A program made the position numbers and the translations under genes. From Aeromonas veronii bv. veronii (GTDB lineage: Bacteria; Pseudomonadota; Gammaproteobacteria; Enterobacterales; Aeromonadaceae), in assembly GCF_000820225.1 (NCBI RefSeq), contig NZ_CDDK01000007.1, forward strand, positions 1 through 64,000: a DNA stretch of 64,000 bases. The letters run 5' to 3'. Positions within the stretch are counted from its first letter, which is position 1, and the number at the start of each line of letters is the position of its first letter. The notes under the pieces were generated by a model. It searched no databases and was not told the DNA's origin. It worked only from the letters and a program-made list of their open reading frames with translations. Positions 18,230-26,621 of the stretch are shown in pieces.

Positions 18230-18559
18230 ATGTTTCGGCACAAGTCGCGTTGCAGTGTCAAAGGATGCCAGGCTAGGCGCAGGATGCCGCCAATGGTTAT
18301 TCCCTTGGCAAGTCCTGCAACAACGCATGGCATCCTTTGCCACGCAACCCGTAGGGACGGGGCGGTTTTTGTGCATAACGTCGTTATTCGATGCCTCGTT
18401 TGGATTACCAAACTTCGCATCTCATGCCTAGTTCTGCGCAAAAACCGACTCCGTCGCGGCTGTGACGAAGCGTCAACAGATCCTGCAAACGCGGCATTGA
18501 CCGCGTTTTTTTATACCCTCACACAAGACAACGACAAGCCAAGCAAGGAGCCAGAATGA
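18230..18559 (+). CDS. Possible leader reading frame upstream of pyrE
   Basis: A 109-codon frame begins at ATG 18230 with AGGA seven bases upstream, 15 bases after the rph stop. It runs without interruption through the pyrE attenuator hairpin and U-tract (read as ALTAFFYTL) and ends in an ATGA overlap with the pyrE start. The product is Arg- and Cys-rich ([12 protein letters not shown]...) with no family I recognise. In E. coli, translation of rph close to the attenuator couples UTP level to pyrE expression. Here this frame is the only one that could bring a ribosome to the hairpin. It may be a genuine leader, or a chance frame over structured DNA; I cannot tell from one sequence. Confidence 0.4.
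   Translation: MFRHKSRCSVKGCQARRRMPPMVIPLASPATTHGILCHATRRDGAVFVHNVVIRCLVWITKLRISCLVLRKNRLRRGCDEASTDPANAALTAFFYTLTQDNDKPSKEPE
18249..18348. repeat. Nested inverted-repeat element A between rph and pyrE
   Basis: Outer arms at 18249-18270 and 18328-18348 pair almost fully (a shared CAAAGGATGCCA / TGGCATCCTTTG core plus GTTGC / GCAAC ends). Inside, GCAGGA pairs with TCCTGC and GCCAA with TTGGC. The whole would fold as one ~100-nt hairpin. Confidence 0.65.
18355..18455. repeat. Nested inverted-repeat element B between rph and pyrE
   Basis: Outer arms ACGG-GCGGTTTTTGTGCA (18357-18375) and TGCGCAAAAACCG-CTCCGT (18435-18454) pair with few mismatches. Inside are GATGC/GCATC and GTTTGG/CCAAAC, and a small palindrome ATAACGTCGTTAT. 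With element A it fills most of the gap before the attenuator. Confidence 0.6.
18488..18512 (+). terminator. pyrE attenuator
   Basis: AACGCGG pairs with CCGCGTT around CATTGA and is followed by seven T residues, 44 bases before the pyrE start. Position and form match the UTP-sensitive attenuator before E. coli pyrE. Confidence 0.82.
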
Positions 18560-19209
18560 AAGCCTACCAGCGTCAATTTATCGAGTTCGCCCTGGAGAAA
18601 CAGGTCCTCAAATTCGGTGAATTTACCCTGAAATCCGGTCGTAAAAGCCCCTACTTCTTCAACGCCGGTCTGTTCAACAGCGGCCGCGATCTGGCCCGTC
18701 TCGGCCGCTTCTATGCCGCCGCCCTGATGGATGCCGGTATCGAGTTTGATGTGCTGTTTGGCCCGGCCTACAAGGGGATCCCCATCGCCTCCGCTACCGC
18801 CGTGCAGCTGGTGGAGCAGCACGATGTGGACGTGCCCTGGTGCTTCAACCGCAAGGAGGCCAAGGATCACGGCGAGGGCGGCAATCTGGTGGGCAGCCCG
18901 CTCAAAGGACGCATCATGCTGGTGGACGACGTCATCACCGCCGGTACAGCCATCCGCGAATCCATGGATCTGATCCAGGCCAACGGCGCCTCGCTGGCGG
19001 GTGTGCTGATCGCGCTGGATCGTCAGGAGAAGGGCAAGGGTGAGCTCTCCGCCATTCAGGAGGTGGAGCGTGACTACGGCGCCCACATCATCGCCATCAT
19101 CCAGATGAGCGACCTGATTGCCTATCTGGAAGAGAAGCAGGCCGAGCAGCCGGAGCTGGCGGCGCAATTGGCTGCCATGAAGGCTTACCGCGCCCAGTAC
19201 GGTATCTGA
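18556..19209 (+). CDS. pyrE: Orotate phosphoribosyltransferase
   Basis: A 217-residue type I phosphoribosyltransferase that makes orotidine 5'-phosphate from orotate and PRPP in pyrimidine synthesis. The PRPP-binding loop [13 protein letters not shown] is at about residues 120-132, with the flexible catalytic loop [13 protein letters not shown] around 97-109. The N-terminus [13 protein letters not shown] matches enteric PyrE. AAGGAG lies 6-7 bases before the ATG. Expression is probably set by the upstream attenuator. A strong terminator follows. Confidence 0.97.
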   Translation: MKAYQRQFIEFALEKQVLKFGEFTLKSGRKSPYFFNAGLFNSGRDLARLGRFYAAALMDAGIEFDVLFGPAYKGIPIASATAVQLVEQHDVDVPWCFNRKEAKDHGEGGNLVGSPLKGRIMLVDDVITAGTAIRESMDLIQANGASLAGVLIALDRQEKGKGELSAIQEVERDYGAHIIAIIQMSDLIAYLEEKQAEQPELAAQLAAMKAYRAQYGI

Positions 19210-19239
19210 ACTCCGCTCACACCGCGCAATAGCTGAATG

Positions 19240-19283
19240 CGGCGCCCGTTTGCTCTCTGGCAGCAAACGGGCGCCGTTTTTTT
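19240..19283 (+). terminator. Rho-independent terminator of pyrE
   Basis: A very stable stem (CGGCGCCCGTTTGCT pairing with AGCAAACGGGCGCCG) with a short loop is followed by seven T residues. Confidence 0.95.
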
Positions 19284-19309
19284 CATCTGCAAAAAGTGGA
19301 TCATGTGGC

Positions 19310-19340
19310 TTGAGCTTGCCCTTACAGTAAAGGTTAGGGT
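19310..19340 (+). promoter_or_regulatory. CueR-type promoter of copA
   Basis: A -35-like TTGAGC (19310-19315) and a -10-like TAGGGT (19335-19340) are separated by 19 bp, the overlong spacing typical of MerR-family promoters. The spacer holds an imperfect dyad (CTTGCCCTTAC / GTAAAGGTTAG, 8 of 11 paired). Its target genes copA and cueR follow directly. Confidence 0.7.
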
Positions 19341-19388
19341 TTGCCCGTCGGCGTTTTGTGGTGCCGACGGGTTCCGGGGAGGAACAAC

Positions 19389-21818
19389 ATGACCACTCAT
19401 CTTCAATCACCCATTCATCTGCAGTTGCCGCTCAGCGGCATGAGCTGCGCCAACTGCGCAGGCCGCATCACGACCGCCCTCAACAAGCTTGAAGGGGTCG
19501 AGGCCACAGTCAACTTCGCGCTGGAGCAGGCGGCCATCGAGCTGGCCAGCCCCGATCGCCTGTCTGCGGTGCTCGACAGCATCAAGAGTCAGGGTTACGA
19601 CTACGGCAGCGAGACCTTTTTGTTTCAAATTACCGGCATGACTTGTGCCGGTTGTTCGGCTCGACTGAACAAGATGCTGGCCGCGCTGCCCGGCGTTATC
19701 TCGGCCGAGGTCAACTTCTCCATCGAACAGGCCCGCATCGTGCTGGTCCCCGGGATGCAGACGCCAGCCGCTTTGCGCGAGCAGATCGAGGCGCTTGGCT
19801 TTGGCGCCCAACTGGCACAGGGTTCGGCCAGCGGCCGCCGCCAGCAGTTGCTGGAGCGGGAAGCGCAGGAGGCCGCCACAGCCCGTCAGGCTCAAACCCG
19901 GGTCATCGTCTCGGCTTGGCTGACCTTGCCGCTGCTAGTGGGGATGCTGGCCATGGCCGGACTGTTCCCCTGGCATCTGCCCGCCTGGCTGGAGCTGCTG
20001 CTCGCCACCCCGGTGCAGTTCTGGGTAGGCAGACGCTTCTATCGCGGTGCCTGGCTCGCCATCAAGAACCGCGCAGCCAATATGGATGTGCTGGTGGCAA
20101 CCGGTACCAGCGCCGCCTACTTCTACAGCCTCTATCTGCTGCTGACGTTGGGGATGGCCGCCAGCGGCAAGCTTTATTTCGAGGCGAGCGCCATCATCAT
20201 TACCCTGATTTCGTTGGGAAAACTGCTGGAGGCGAGAGCCCGCCGCAGCACCCAGTCCGCCATTCGCGAACTGATGGCGCTGCGGCCGGAAACCGCCACC
20301 GTCTGGCGTGGCGAGAGCTGGCAGAGCGTCGCCATTGACGAGGTGCTGCGCGGCGATCGGTTGCGGGTGTTGGTGGGTGAGCGGGTGCCGGTGGATGGCA
20401 AAATCGTGAGCGGCGCCAGCGAGCTGGACGAGTCGATCCTCACCGGCGAGAGCCTGCCGGTGCCGCGCAGTGTGGGCGACAAGGTGCTGGGCGGTGCAAT
20501 CAACCGCTCCGGTGTGCTGGAGATCGAAGCCACTACCGTGGGGGAGGATTCCAGCCTCAGCAAGATCATCGCGCTGGTGGAGAGCGCCCAGATGGGCAAG
20601 GCGCCGCTGCAACAGCTGGTGGACAAGGTCTCCGCCGTGTTCGTACCGGTGGTGATGGCCATTGCCCTGTTCACCCTGCTGATGTGGTACGCCATCAGCA
20701 ACGACTTCGGTCAGGCGCTGCTGGCAGCGGTGGCGGTGCTGGTGATCGCCTGTCCCTGTGCGCTGGGGCTGGCAACGCCTGCGGCCATTGTCACCGGTAC
20801 TGGAGTCGCGGCGCGCCACGGCATCCTGATCAAAGACGTGGATACCCTGCAGAAGGCCCACGCCATCAAGGCGCTTATCTTCGACAAAACCGGCACGCTC
20901 ACTCAAGGCAAGCCGGTGCTGGCGAGCTGGAGTGGCAACGACGAGCAGCTGCGCCTCGCTGCCGCCCTGCAGCAGGCGAGTGAACACCCGCTGGCGCTGG
21001 CGATGCGCGAGGCGGTCGACAAAGAGGCGGTGCTGCCCCAGCCGGAGGTGGTGGAGGTGCGGGTCGGTGCCGGTATTGTCGGTCAGGTCGCCGGTCACAG
21101 GGTCGCCATCGGTAATGGAGCACTGCTGGCCCAGCTCGGCATTGCAGTGCCACAACAGGATCAACAAGTCGCCGATGGCGCTACCCGGGTCTGGGTGGCC
21201 ATCGATGGTGCGGTGGCTGGCATAGCTGCCTTGGCCGATACCCTGCGTCCCGAGAGTCCTGAAGCCATCGCCACCCTGCGCCAGCGCGGCATCGCCAGCT
21301 GGCTGGTGAGCGGCGATGCACCGGCGCCGGTGGCCCATATCGCCGCCAAGCTGGGGCTGGACGGGGCCTTCGACTCTGTACTGCCAGCCGGCAAGGTGGA
21401 GAAGGTCGCGGCGCTGCGGGCGCAAACCCGCGGGCTGGTGGCCATGGTGGGGGACGGGGTGAACGACGCCCCGGCGCTGGCGGCGGCGGATGTCGGCATT
21501 GCCATGGGCTCCGGCTCCGATGTGGCGATGGAGACCGCTTCCATCACCCTGATGCGATCCGACCCGCGGCTGGTGGCCGATGCCATCGACATCTCGGCGG
21601 CGACCTGGCGCACTATCCAGCAGAATCTGTTCTGGGCCTTCGTGTTCAACATCATCGGCATTCCGCTGGCGGCACTGGGTTATCTCAGCCCCGAGCTGGC
21701 GGGGGCGGCCATGGCCCTGAGCAGCATCACAGTTTTGAGCAATTCCCTGTTATTGAAACGCTGGCAGCCCAGGGCGGCGCACGGGCCAGCATCCAACCCG
21801 ATCAATAAGGAGGCATAA
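19389..21818 (+). CDS. copA: Copper(I)-exporting P1B-type ATPase
   Basis: An 809-residue inner-membrane pump that exports Cu(I) using ATP. Two N-terminal heavy-metal-associated domains carry GMSCANC (~17-23) and GMTCAGC (~82-88). The translocation site CPC lies in IACPCALGLATPAA near residue 455. DKTGTLTQG (phosphorylated Asp499) and GDGVNDAP (~687) are the P-type ATPase signatures, with TGES in the actuator domain. ATG 19389 follows GGGGAGGAA; an in-frame ATG 16 codons upstream has no such site and falls at the promoter. cueR follows with no gap, so sensor and pump share a transcript. Confidence 0.96.
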   Translation: MTTHLQSPIHLQLPLSGMSCANCAGRITTALNKLEGVEATVNFALEQAAIELASPDRLSAVLDSIKSQGYDYGSETFLFQITGMTCAGCSARLNKMLAALPGVISAEVNFSIEQARIVLVPGMQTPAALREQIEALGFGAQLAQGSASGRRQQLLEREAQEAATARQAQTRVIVSAWLTLPLLVGMLAMAGLFPWHLPAWLELLLATPVQFWVGRRFYRGAWLAIKNRAANMDVLVATGTSAAYFYSLYLLLTLGMAASGKLYFEASAIIITLISLGKLLEARARRSTQSAIRELMALRPETATVWRGESWQSVAIDEVLRGDRLRVLVGERVPVDGKIVSGASELDESILTGESLPVPRSVGDKVLGGAINRSGVLEIEATTVGEDSSLSKIIALVESAQMGKAPLQQLVDKVSAVFVPVVMAIALFTLLMWYAISNDFGQALLAAVAVLVIACPCALGLATPAAIVTGTGVAARHGILIKDVDTLQKAHAIKALIFDKTGTLTQGKPVLASWSGNDEQLRLAAALQQASEHPLALAMREAVDKEAVLPQPEVVEVRVGAGIVGQVAGHRVAIGNGALLAQLGIAVPQQDQQVADGATRVWVAIDGAVAGIAALADTLRPESPEAIATLRQRGIASWLVSGDAPAPVAHIAAKLGLDGAFDSVLPAGKVEKVAALRAQTRGLVAMVGDGVNDAPALAAADVGIAMGSGSDVAMETASITLMRSDPRLVADAIDISAATWRTIQQNLFWAFVFNIIGIPLAALGYLSPELAGAAMALSSITVLSNSLLLKRWQPRAAHGPASNPINKEA

Positions 21819-22208
21819 ATGAACATCAGCAAGGTTGCCAAGGCCACAGGGCTGACTGCCAAGACCATCCGTTATTACGAGAGCATTGGCCTCATCACAG
21901 CCCCGGTACGCAGTGACAACGGCTATCGCAGTTACACCGAGGGGGCGCTGCGCGAGCTGCGTTTCGTCAAGCGGGCGCGGGAGACCGGCTTCAATCTGGA
22001 GGAGTGTCAGGAGCTGCTGGCGCTCTATCGGGACGAGCACAGAACCAGTGCCCAGGTGAAGAAGCTGGCGCAGGAGAAGATCGTCGATCTGCGCGCCCGC
22101 ATTGCCGGGCTGCAGGCCATGCTTACCTCCCTGGAAGGGTTGGTTTGCTGCTGCCACGGGGATGAAAATCCCGAGTGCCCGATCCTCGACGAATTGGAGA
22201 AGGGGTGA
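21819..22208 (+). CDS. cueR: Copper-responsive MerR-family activator
   Basis: A 129-residue CueR. The N-terminal MNISKVAKATGLTAKTIRYY is the MerR winged helix, followed by a long dimerisation helix. The C-terminal CCCHGDENPECPIL supplies the two Cu(I)-binding cysteines (C-x7-C type loop). CueR activates copA when Cu(I) is present by untwisting the long-spacer promoter. The ATG directly follows the copA TAA, with AAGGAGG inside the end of copA. Confidence 0.94.
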   Translation: MNISKVAKATGLTAKTIRYYESIGLITAPVRSDNGYRSYTEGALRELRFVKRARETGFNLEECQELLALYRDEHRTSAQVKKLAQEKIVDLRARIAGLQAMLTSLEGLVCCCHGDENPECPILDELEKG

Positions 22209-22335
22209 GCAAGGACTCACCTGCCAGCGCAGAAGAAATCGTTATTGATTGATTAACTTCTTAATAAGCGGCGCTTTATTGTTGCGGGTCAGGGGGTAAT
22301 GGTAGACTGCTCGGCTCTTGTACAGGAGTACTCAG

Positions 22336-23490
22336 TTGACCCAGAGTGTGACACGCCAGGTTAAGCAGGCCATTATGGCCCAGCTCTATACCCATGCATC
22401 GTTCAGTCTCCCCTGTTTGGGCGTGTTGGCATTTGGCTGGAGTCTGCTGTTTCACGACTATCTACCCGCCATCGAAGCGCTCGGTTGGCTGGCAGGCACT
22501 TTCCTGTGGCTGCTGGGTCGGGGCTGGCACCTGCGCTGGCGTCGAGCCCGCCTGCACCAGACTCCGCTGCCGGTGTTGGAGCGGGAGCTCTTTATCGGAG
22601 CCACCATCACCTCCATCATCTGGGCCCTCGGGGTACTGCTCTACATGGACAAGCTGCCCGATACCTACCGGGCCGCCATGATGATGCTCTCCAGCCTCAT
22701 TCTTACCGGCAGCGCCATCATGCTGTTTGGCAGCCGCCGTACCCTCTATGGTTCCGCCCTGCCGCTGGGCATGGCGATGCTGTTCGAGCTGGGCAATGGC
22801 AACGAGCAGGAGCGGATCGTCTCCTGCATGCTGGCGGGCTATCTGTTTGTCTTTCTGCCGACCCTGCTGCGCCGGATGCGGCGGGATCAGATCGCCTCGC
22901 TCCACCACCGTTTCTCCAACGCCGAGCTGGTTGCCGAACTGAAGGCGGTCTCCGAGCATTTGCGCCTCACCTCCCGCCTCGACGGACTGACCGGCATCGC
23001 CAACCGCGCCCATCTCGACGACTCTCTGGAGCGGGCCTGGCGGCGCTGTCACCGCGCCCGGGCGCCGTTGTCGCTGGTGCTGGTGGATGTGGATTACTTC
23101 AAGCAGTTCAACGATCTCTACGGCCATCAGCTGGGGGATGACTGCCTGCAACAGGTGGCGGGGCTGCTGGCCGAGGTGGAGCGGCGCGAGGACGATCTGG
23201 CGGCCCGTTACGGTGGCGAAGAGTTTGCATTGCTGCTGCCCTGCACCGGCATGCAGGGGGCACTGCAGGTGGCGGACAATGTGCGGCAGGCGCTCAAGGA
23301 GCTGGCCATCCCGCACCAGAAGTCACTGGTCTCCGGTCGGGTCACATGTAGTTTTGGTGTTGCGACACTGATACCGGACAACAGCATGAAAATCGCCGAT
23401 TTGATCCAAAAAGCGGATGCGGCACTCTATCAGGCCAAGCATAATGGGCGGGATCGAATCGAAGTAGCCTTGATGGGTAAGGTTGCCTGA
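22336..23490 (+). CDS. Membrane-bound GGDEF diguanylate cyclase
   Basis: About 384 residues. The N-terminal half holds roughly six hydrophobic segments (residues ~20-190) of no named sensor type I can assign. The C-terminal GGDEF domain has DGLTGIANR near residue 216, the active-site GGEEF, and the inhibitory RxxD site (REDD) five residues before it. It should make cyclic di-GMP from GTP. TTG 22336 is preferred because AGGAG lies seven bases upstream; TTG 22318 and ATG 22375 are alternatives. No partner phosphodiesterase is adjacent. Confidence 0.88.
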   Translation: MTQSVTRQVKQAIMAQLYTHASFSLPCLGVLAFGWSLLFHDYLPAIEALGWLAGTFLWLLGRGWHLRWRRARLHQTPLPVLERELFIGATITSIIWALGVLLYMDKLPDTYRAAMMMLSSLILTGSAIMLFGSRRTLYGSALPLGMAMLFELGNGNEQERIVSCMLAGYLFVFLPTLLRRMRRDQIASLHHRFSNAELVAELKAVSEHLRLTSRLDGLTGIANRAHLDDSLERAWRRCHRARAPLSLVLVDVDYFKQFNDLYGHQLGDDCLQQVAGLLAEVERREDDLAARYGGEEFALLLPCTGMQGALQVADNVRQALKELAIPHQKSLVSGRVTCSFGVATLIPDNSMKIADLIQKADAALYQAKHNGRDRIEVALMGKVA

Positions 23491-23520
23491 ATTTAACGTG
23501 ACAGATTAAAGAGGTTGTCT

Positions 23521-23784
23521 ATGCAATGTCATCGTATCGAAGAGCTGCTGGAGTTGTTGCAGCCTGCCTGGATCAAGGAACAGGATCTCAGCCTGGTGCA
23601 GTTTGTTGCCAAACTGGCCCAAGAAGCGGGATTTGAAGGGCCTCTGTCCGAGCTGACCGACGACATGCTGATCTATCACCTCAAGATGCGGGAATCCGAC
23701 AAGCAGGCGATGATCCCCGGTCTGGCCAAGGATCACGTGCCCGATTTCAAAGAGGCACTGCTCAAGGCCCGCGGAATCAAGTGA
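23521..23784 (+). CDS. yihD: YihD-family (DUF1040) protein
   Basis: An 87-residue small cytoplasmic protein matching E. coli YihD in [19 protein letters not shown] and the C-terminal [10 protein letters not shown]. Function is unknown. ATG 23521 is used because AAAGAGG precedes it by six bases; a TTG two codons earlier is possible. In E. coli yihD lies just before srkA-dsbA. Here ccoG has been placed between yihD and srkA. Confidence 0.9.
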   Translation: MQCHRIEELLELLQPAWIKEQDLSLVQFVAKLAQEAGFEGPLSELTDDMLIYHLKMRESDKQAMIPGLAKDHVPDFKEALLKARGIK

Positions 23785-23795
23785 ATCTTTAGCGG

Positions 23796-23827
23796 AAGCG
23801 CATCACCCCGGGGTGATGCGCTTTTTT
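23796..23827 (+). terminator. Rho-independent terminator of yihD
   Basis: AAGCGCATCACCCC pairs perfectly with GGGGTGATGCGCTT and is followed by T residues. Confidence 0.93.
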
Positions 23828-23939
23828 GTTGCCGAAAATTGCGATCCAACCCCAATATTAGATACATCTAATCCACACAATTAGCATGCTGTTTAAGATA
23901 TAATCCGCTCCATAACAAATAAGGGAGCGATGTCTTGCA

Positions 23940-25391
23940 ATGGCCGACCACGATAAAATCGATATCAAGGACGTCACCGACAAGGGCGTAACCGGGACCT
24001 TCAACCCCAATACGTTCAAAGCCAGCGACGACAGATTCAACCCGGGTAACCGCATCTATGTGCGGGCCCAGAAAGGGTATTGGCAGCGGATGCGCAAGGC
24101 CATGGGCTGGTTCTTTGTGGCGCTGTTCGTGCTGCTGCCCTGGCTGCGTTACGACGGGCGACAGGCGGTGCTGTTCGACCTCGGTCACCAGCAGTTCCAT
24201 ATCTTTGGCGCCACCATCTGGCCGCAGGATCTGACCCTGCTCGCCTGGCTCTTCATGATCGCCGCCTTCGGACTCTTCTTTATTACCACCTTCCTCGGTC
24301 GGGTCTGGTGTGGCTATCTCTGCCCGCAGACAGTCTGGACCTTCATGTTCATCTGGTTTGAAGAGAAGCTGGAAGGGCCCGCCAACAAACGGCGCAAGCT
24401 GGACGAGGCGCCCTGGAGCGGCGAGAAGCTGGCTCGCAAGGGGGCCAAGCATCTGGCCTGGCTGGCGATCTCGCTGGTGACCGGCCTGACCTTCGTCGCC
24501 TACTTCCAGGATGTAACTGAACTGGTGCCGGACCTCTTCACCCTGCAGGCCAGCGGTTGGGTACTGTTCTGGGTGCTCTTCTTCACCATCATCACCTACG
24601 GCAATGCAGGCTGGATGCGTGCCATCATGTGTATCCACATGTGCCCCTATGCCCGCTTCCAGTCCGCCATGTTCGACAAGGACACCTTCATCGTCGGCTA
24701 TGACACCAAGCGTGGCGAGACCCGTGGCGCCCGTTCCCGCAAGGCGGATCCCAAGGCGATGGGGCTGGGCGACTGTATCGACTGCGATCTTTGCGTGCAG
24801 GTCTGCCCGACCGGTATCGATATTCGCGACGGCCTGCAGTACGAGTGCATCAACTGCGGTGCCTGCGTCGATGCCTGCGACCAGACCATGGAGCGGATGG
24901 GCTACCCGAAAGGGCTTATCAGCTACACCACAGAGCACAAGCTGGCCAACGACTCCACCCATGTGGCGCGGCCCAAGCTGATAGGTTACGGCTTGGTGAT
25001 GGCGGTGATGCTGGGGGTATTTGTCTACAACGCCATGTCCATCATGCCGATGGGGCTCGATATCCTGCGGGATCGCAACCAGCTGTTCCGCGAAAACAGC
25101 GAGGGGCTGATTGAGAACACCTACACCCTCAAGATCCTCAACAAGACCCTGCAGTCCCAGACCTACCAGCTGGATGTGGAGGGCTTGCCCGAGTATCAGT
25201 GGTTCGGCCCCCGTGAAGTGACCCTGAAGGCGGGCGAGATCTACACCCTGCCGGTCAGTCTGGCGGTCGATCCTTACAACCTGAAACGGCCGGCGCTGGA
25301 TATCCAGTTCGTGCTGAAACGGGAGGGTGCGGCGCCCGATGACAGCAAGGGCAACCTGCGCCAGGGCAGCAAGTTTATCAGCCGGTTGTAA
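23940..25391 (+). CDS. ccoG: Cytochrome cbb3 oxidase accessory protein CcoG (RdxA/FixG family)
   Basis: A 483-residue membrane iron-sulfur protein. There are about five hydrophobic segments (first at residues ~55-75, one after GRVWCGYLCPQ near 120-132). A ferredoxin-like pair of [4Fe-4S] motifs, CIDCDLCVQVCP and CINCGACVDAC, lies near residues 278-315, followed by an Ig-like C-terminal domain. CcoG proteins act in copper delivery during cbb3 oxidase assembly by reducing Cu(II). The ccoNOPQ genes are not in the window. A TATAAT at 23899-23904 may be the -10 element; no good -35 is visible. ATG 23940 lies 14 bases after AAGGGAG. Confidence 0.93.
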   Translation: MADHDKIDIKDVTDKGVTGTFNPNTFKASDDRFNPGNRIYVRAQKGYWQRMRKAMGWFFVALFVLLPWLRYDGRQAVLFDLGHQQFHIFGATIWPQDLTLLAWLFMIAAFGLFFITTFLGRVWCGYLCPQTVWTFMFIWFEEKLEGPANKRRKLDEAPWSGEKLARKGAKHLAWLAISLVTGLTFVAYFQDVTELVPDLFTLQASGWVLFWVLFFTIITYGNAGWMRAIMCIHMCPYARFQSAMFDKDTFIVGYDTKRGETRGARSRKADPKAMGLGDCIDCDLCVQVCPTGIDIRDGLQYECINCGACVDACDQTMERMGYPKGLISYTTEHKLANDSTHVARPKLIGYGLVMAVMLGVFVYNAMSIMPMGLDILRDRNQLFRENSEGLIENTYTLKILNKTLQSQTYQLDVEGLPEYQWFGPREVTLKAGEIYTLPVSLAVDPYNLKRPALDIQFVLKREGAAPDDSKGNLRQGSKFISRL

Positions 25392-25506
25392 CTGCGTGTG
25401 GCTGCGGGCGGGGCGTGACACCAGTCCGGTCACCAGCGAGCACGGCAATGCCGGTCAGTAGTGATAGAATGGGGCGCAACGGCGCCCCTTTCTTATGGTG
25501 GATGAC

Positions 25507-26484
25507 ATGCGTTTCAACTATTCCGACCTCAATCCCGACCTCATCATGGATGCGCTCGATCTCAGTGGCCTGCGGCTCGACTCCGGCCTTATCGAGCTCA
25601 ACAGCTACGAAAACCGGGTCTACCAGTTTCAGGATGAGGATCGTCGCCGCTATGTGGTGAAGTTCTACCGTCCCGGCCGCTGGAGCCGGGCCCAGATCCT
25701 CGAGGAGCACGAGTTTGCCACCCGTCTCGCGGAGGCTGAGATCCCGGTCGCCGCACCGCTCGCCTTCGCGGGCGAGACCCTGCTGGAGCACGAGGGCTAC
25801 CCCTTTGCCATCTGGCAGAGCGTCGGTGGCCGCCAGTTCGAAGTGGATAATCTCGATCAACTGGAGTGGGTGGGGCGTTTCCTCGGCCGCATTCATCAGA
25901 TCGGCGCCAGCAAGCCGTTCCACCATCGGGTGCGACTCGATGTGGAGAGCATGCTGCATGAGCCGCGTCAGCTGCTGGCGTCTGGCGAGTGGCTGCCAAG
26001 CGGGCTGGCGAAGCAATTCTTCGGGGTACTCGACGAGCTGATCAAGCATGTCAGCGACGCCATGGCCCTGGATGTGGCGCAGATCTCCCTGCATGGCGAT
26101 TGCCACCCGGGCAACATCCTCTGGCGCGATGGCCCCATGTTTGTCGACCTCGATGATTGCCGTACCGGCCCCGCGATTCAGGATCTCTGGATGATGCTGA
26201 GCGGCGAGCGCCACGAGCAGCAGATCCAGCTCGATACCCTGCTGGCAGGCTACGAGGAGTTTATGGAGTTCGACTCGCGGGAGCTGGCGCTGATCGAGCC
26301 GCTGCGGGCGATGCGCATCGTTCACTACATGGCGTGGCTGGCGCGGCGCTGGGAAGATCCCGCCTTCCCCCGTCACTTCCCCTGGTTCAATACCGATCAC
26401 TACTGGCGTCAACAGATAGCGACCCTGCACGATCAGCTGGAGGCACTCAAGGCGCCACCGTTGAGCCTGATGCCAAACTGGTGA
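25507..26484 (+). CDS. srkA: Stress response kinase A
   Basis: A 325-residue serine/threonine protein kinase of the aminoglycoside-phosphotransferase fold, ortholog of E. coli SrkA (YihE), linked to survival under envelope and oxidative stress. Key motifs are YENRVYQFQDEDRRR and VVKFYRP (ATP-site Lys, about residues 36-60), the catalytic LHGDCHPGNILW (~196-207) and FVDLDDC (metal-binding Asp). ATG 25507 is preferred, with GGTGGA upstream; ATG 25495 has no ribosome-binding site. It precedes dsbA as in E. coli. Confidence 0.93.
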   Translation: MRFNYSDLNPDLIMDALDLSGLRLDSGLIELNSYENRVYQFQDEDRRRYVVKFYRPGRWSRAQILEEHEFATRLAEAEIPVAAPLAFAGETLLEHEGYPFAIWQSVGGRQFEVDNLDQLEWVGRFLGRIHQIGASKPFHHRVRLDVESMLHEPRQLLASGEWLPSGLAKQFFGVLDELIKHVSDAMALDVAQISLHGDCHPGNILWRDGPMFVDLDDCRTGPAIQDLWMMLSGERHEQQIQLDTLLAGYEEFMEFDSRELALIEPLRAMRIVHYMAWLARRWEDPAFPRHFPWFNTDHYWRQQIATLHDQLEALKAPPLSLMPNW

Positions 26485-26621
26485 AATAGAAGGGATCTTG
26501 CGCGGCAAGGGGGACTCGATCTCCGGCCCTGACCATTGACGTCAGCATGGCGAAACAATAGGCTTGGCACTGCTTCGGTTCGCCGGGCGTGCCTCACAGT
26601 GATCCCTTAACAGGAAACATC

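Noticed and set aside
18249-18455. CRISPR array or tRNA-like genes in the rph-pyrE gap
   Set aside because: Repeats are inverted, not direct with spacers, and no cloverleaf or T-loop sequence is present.
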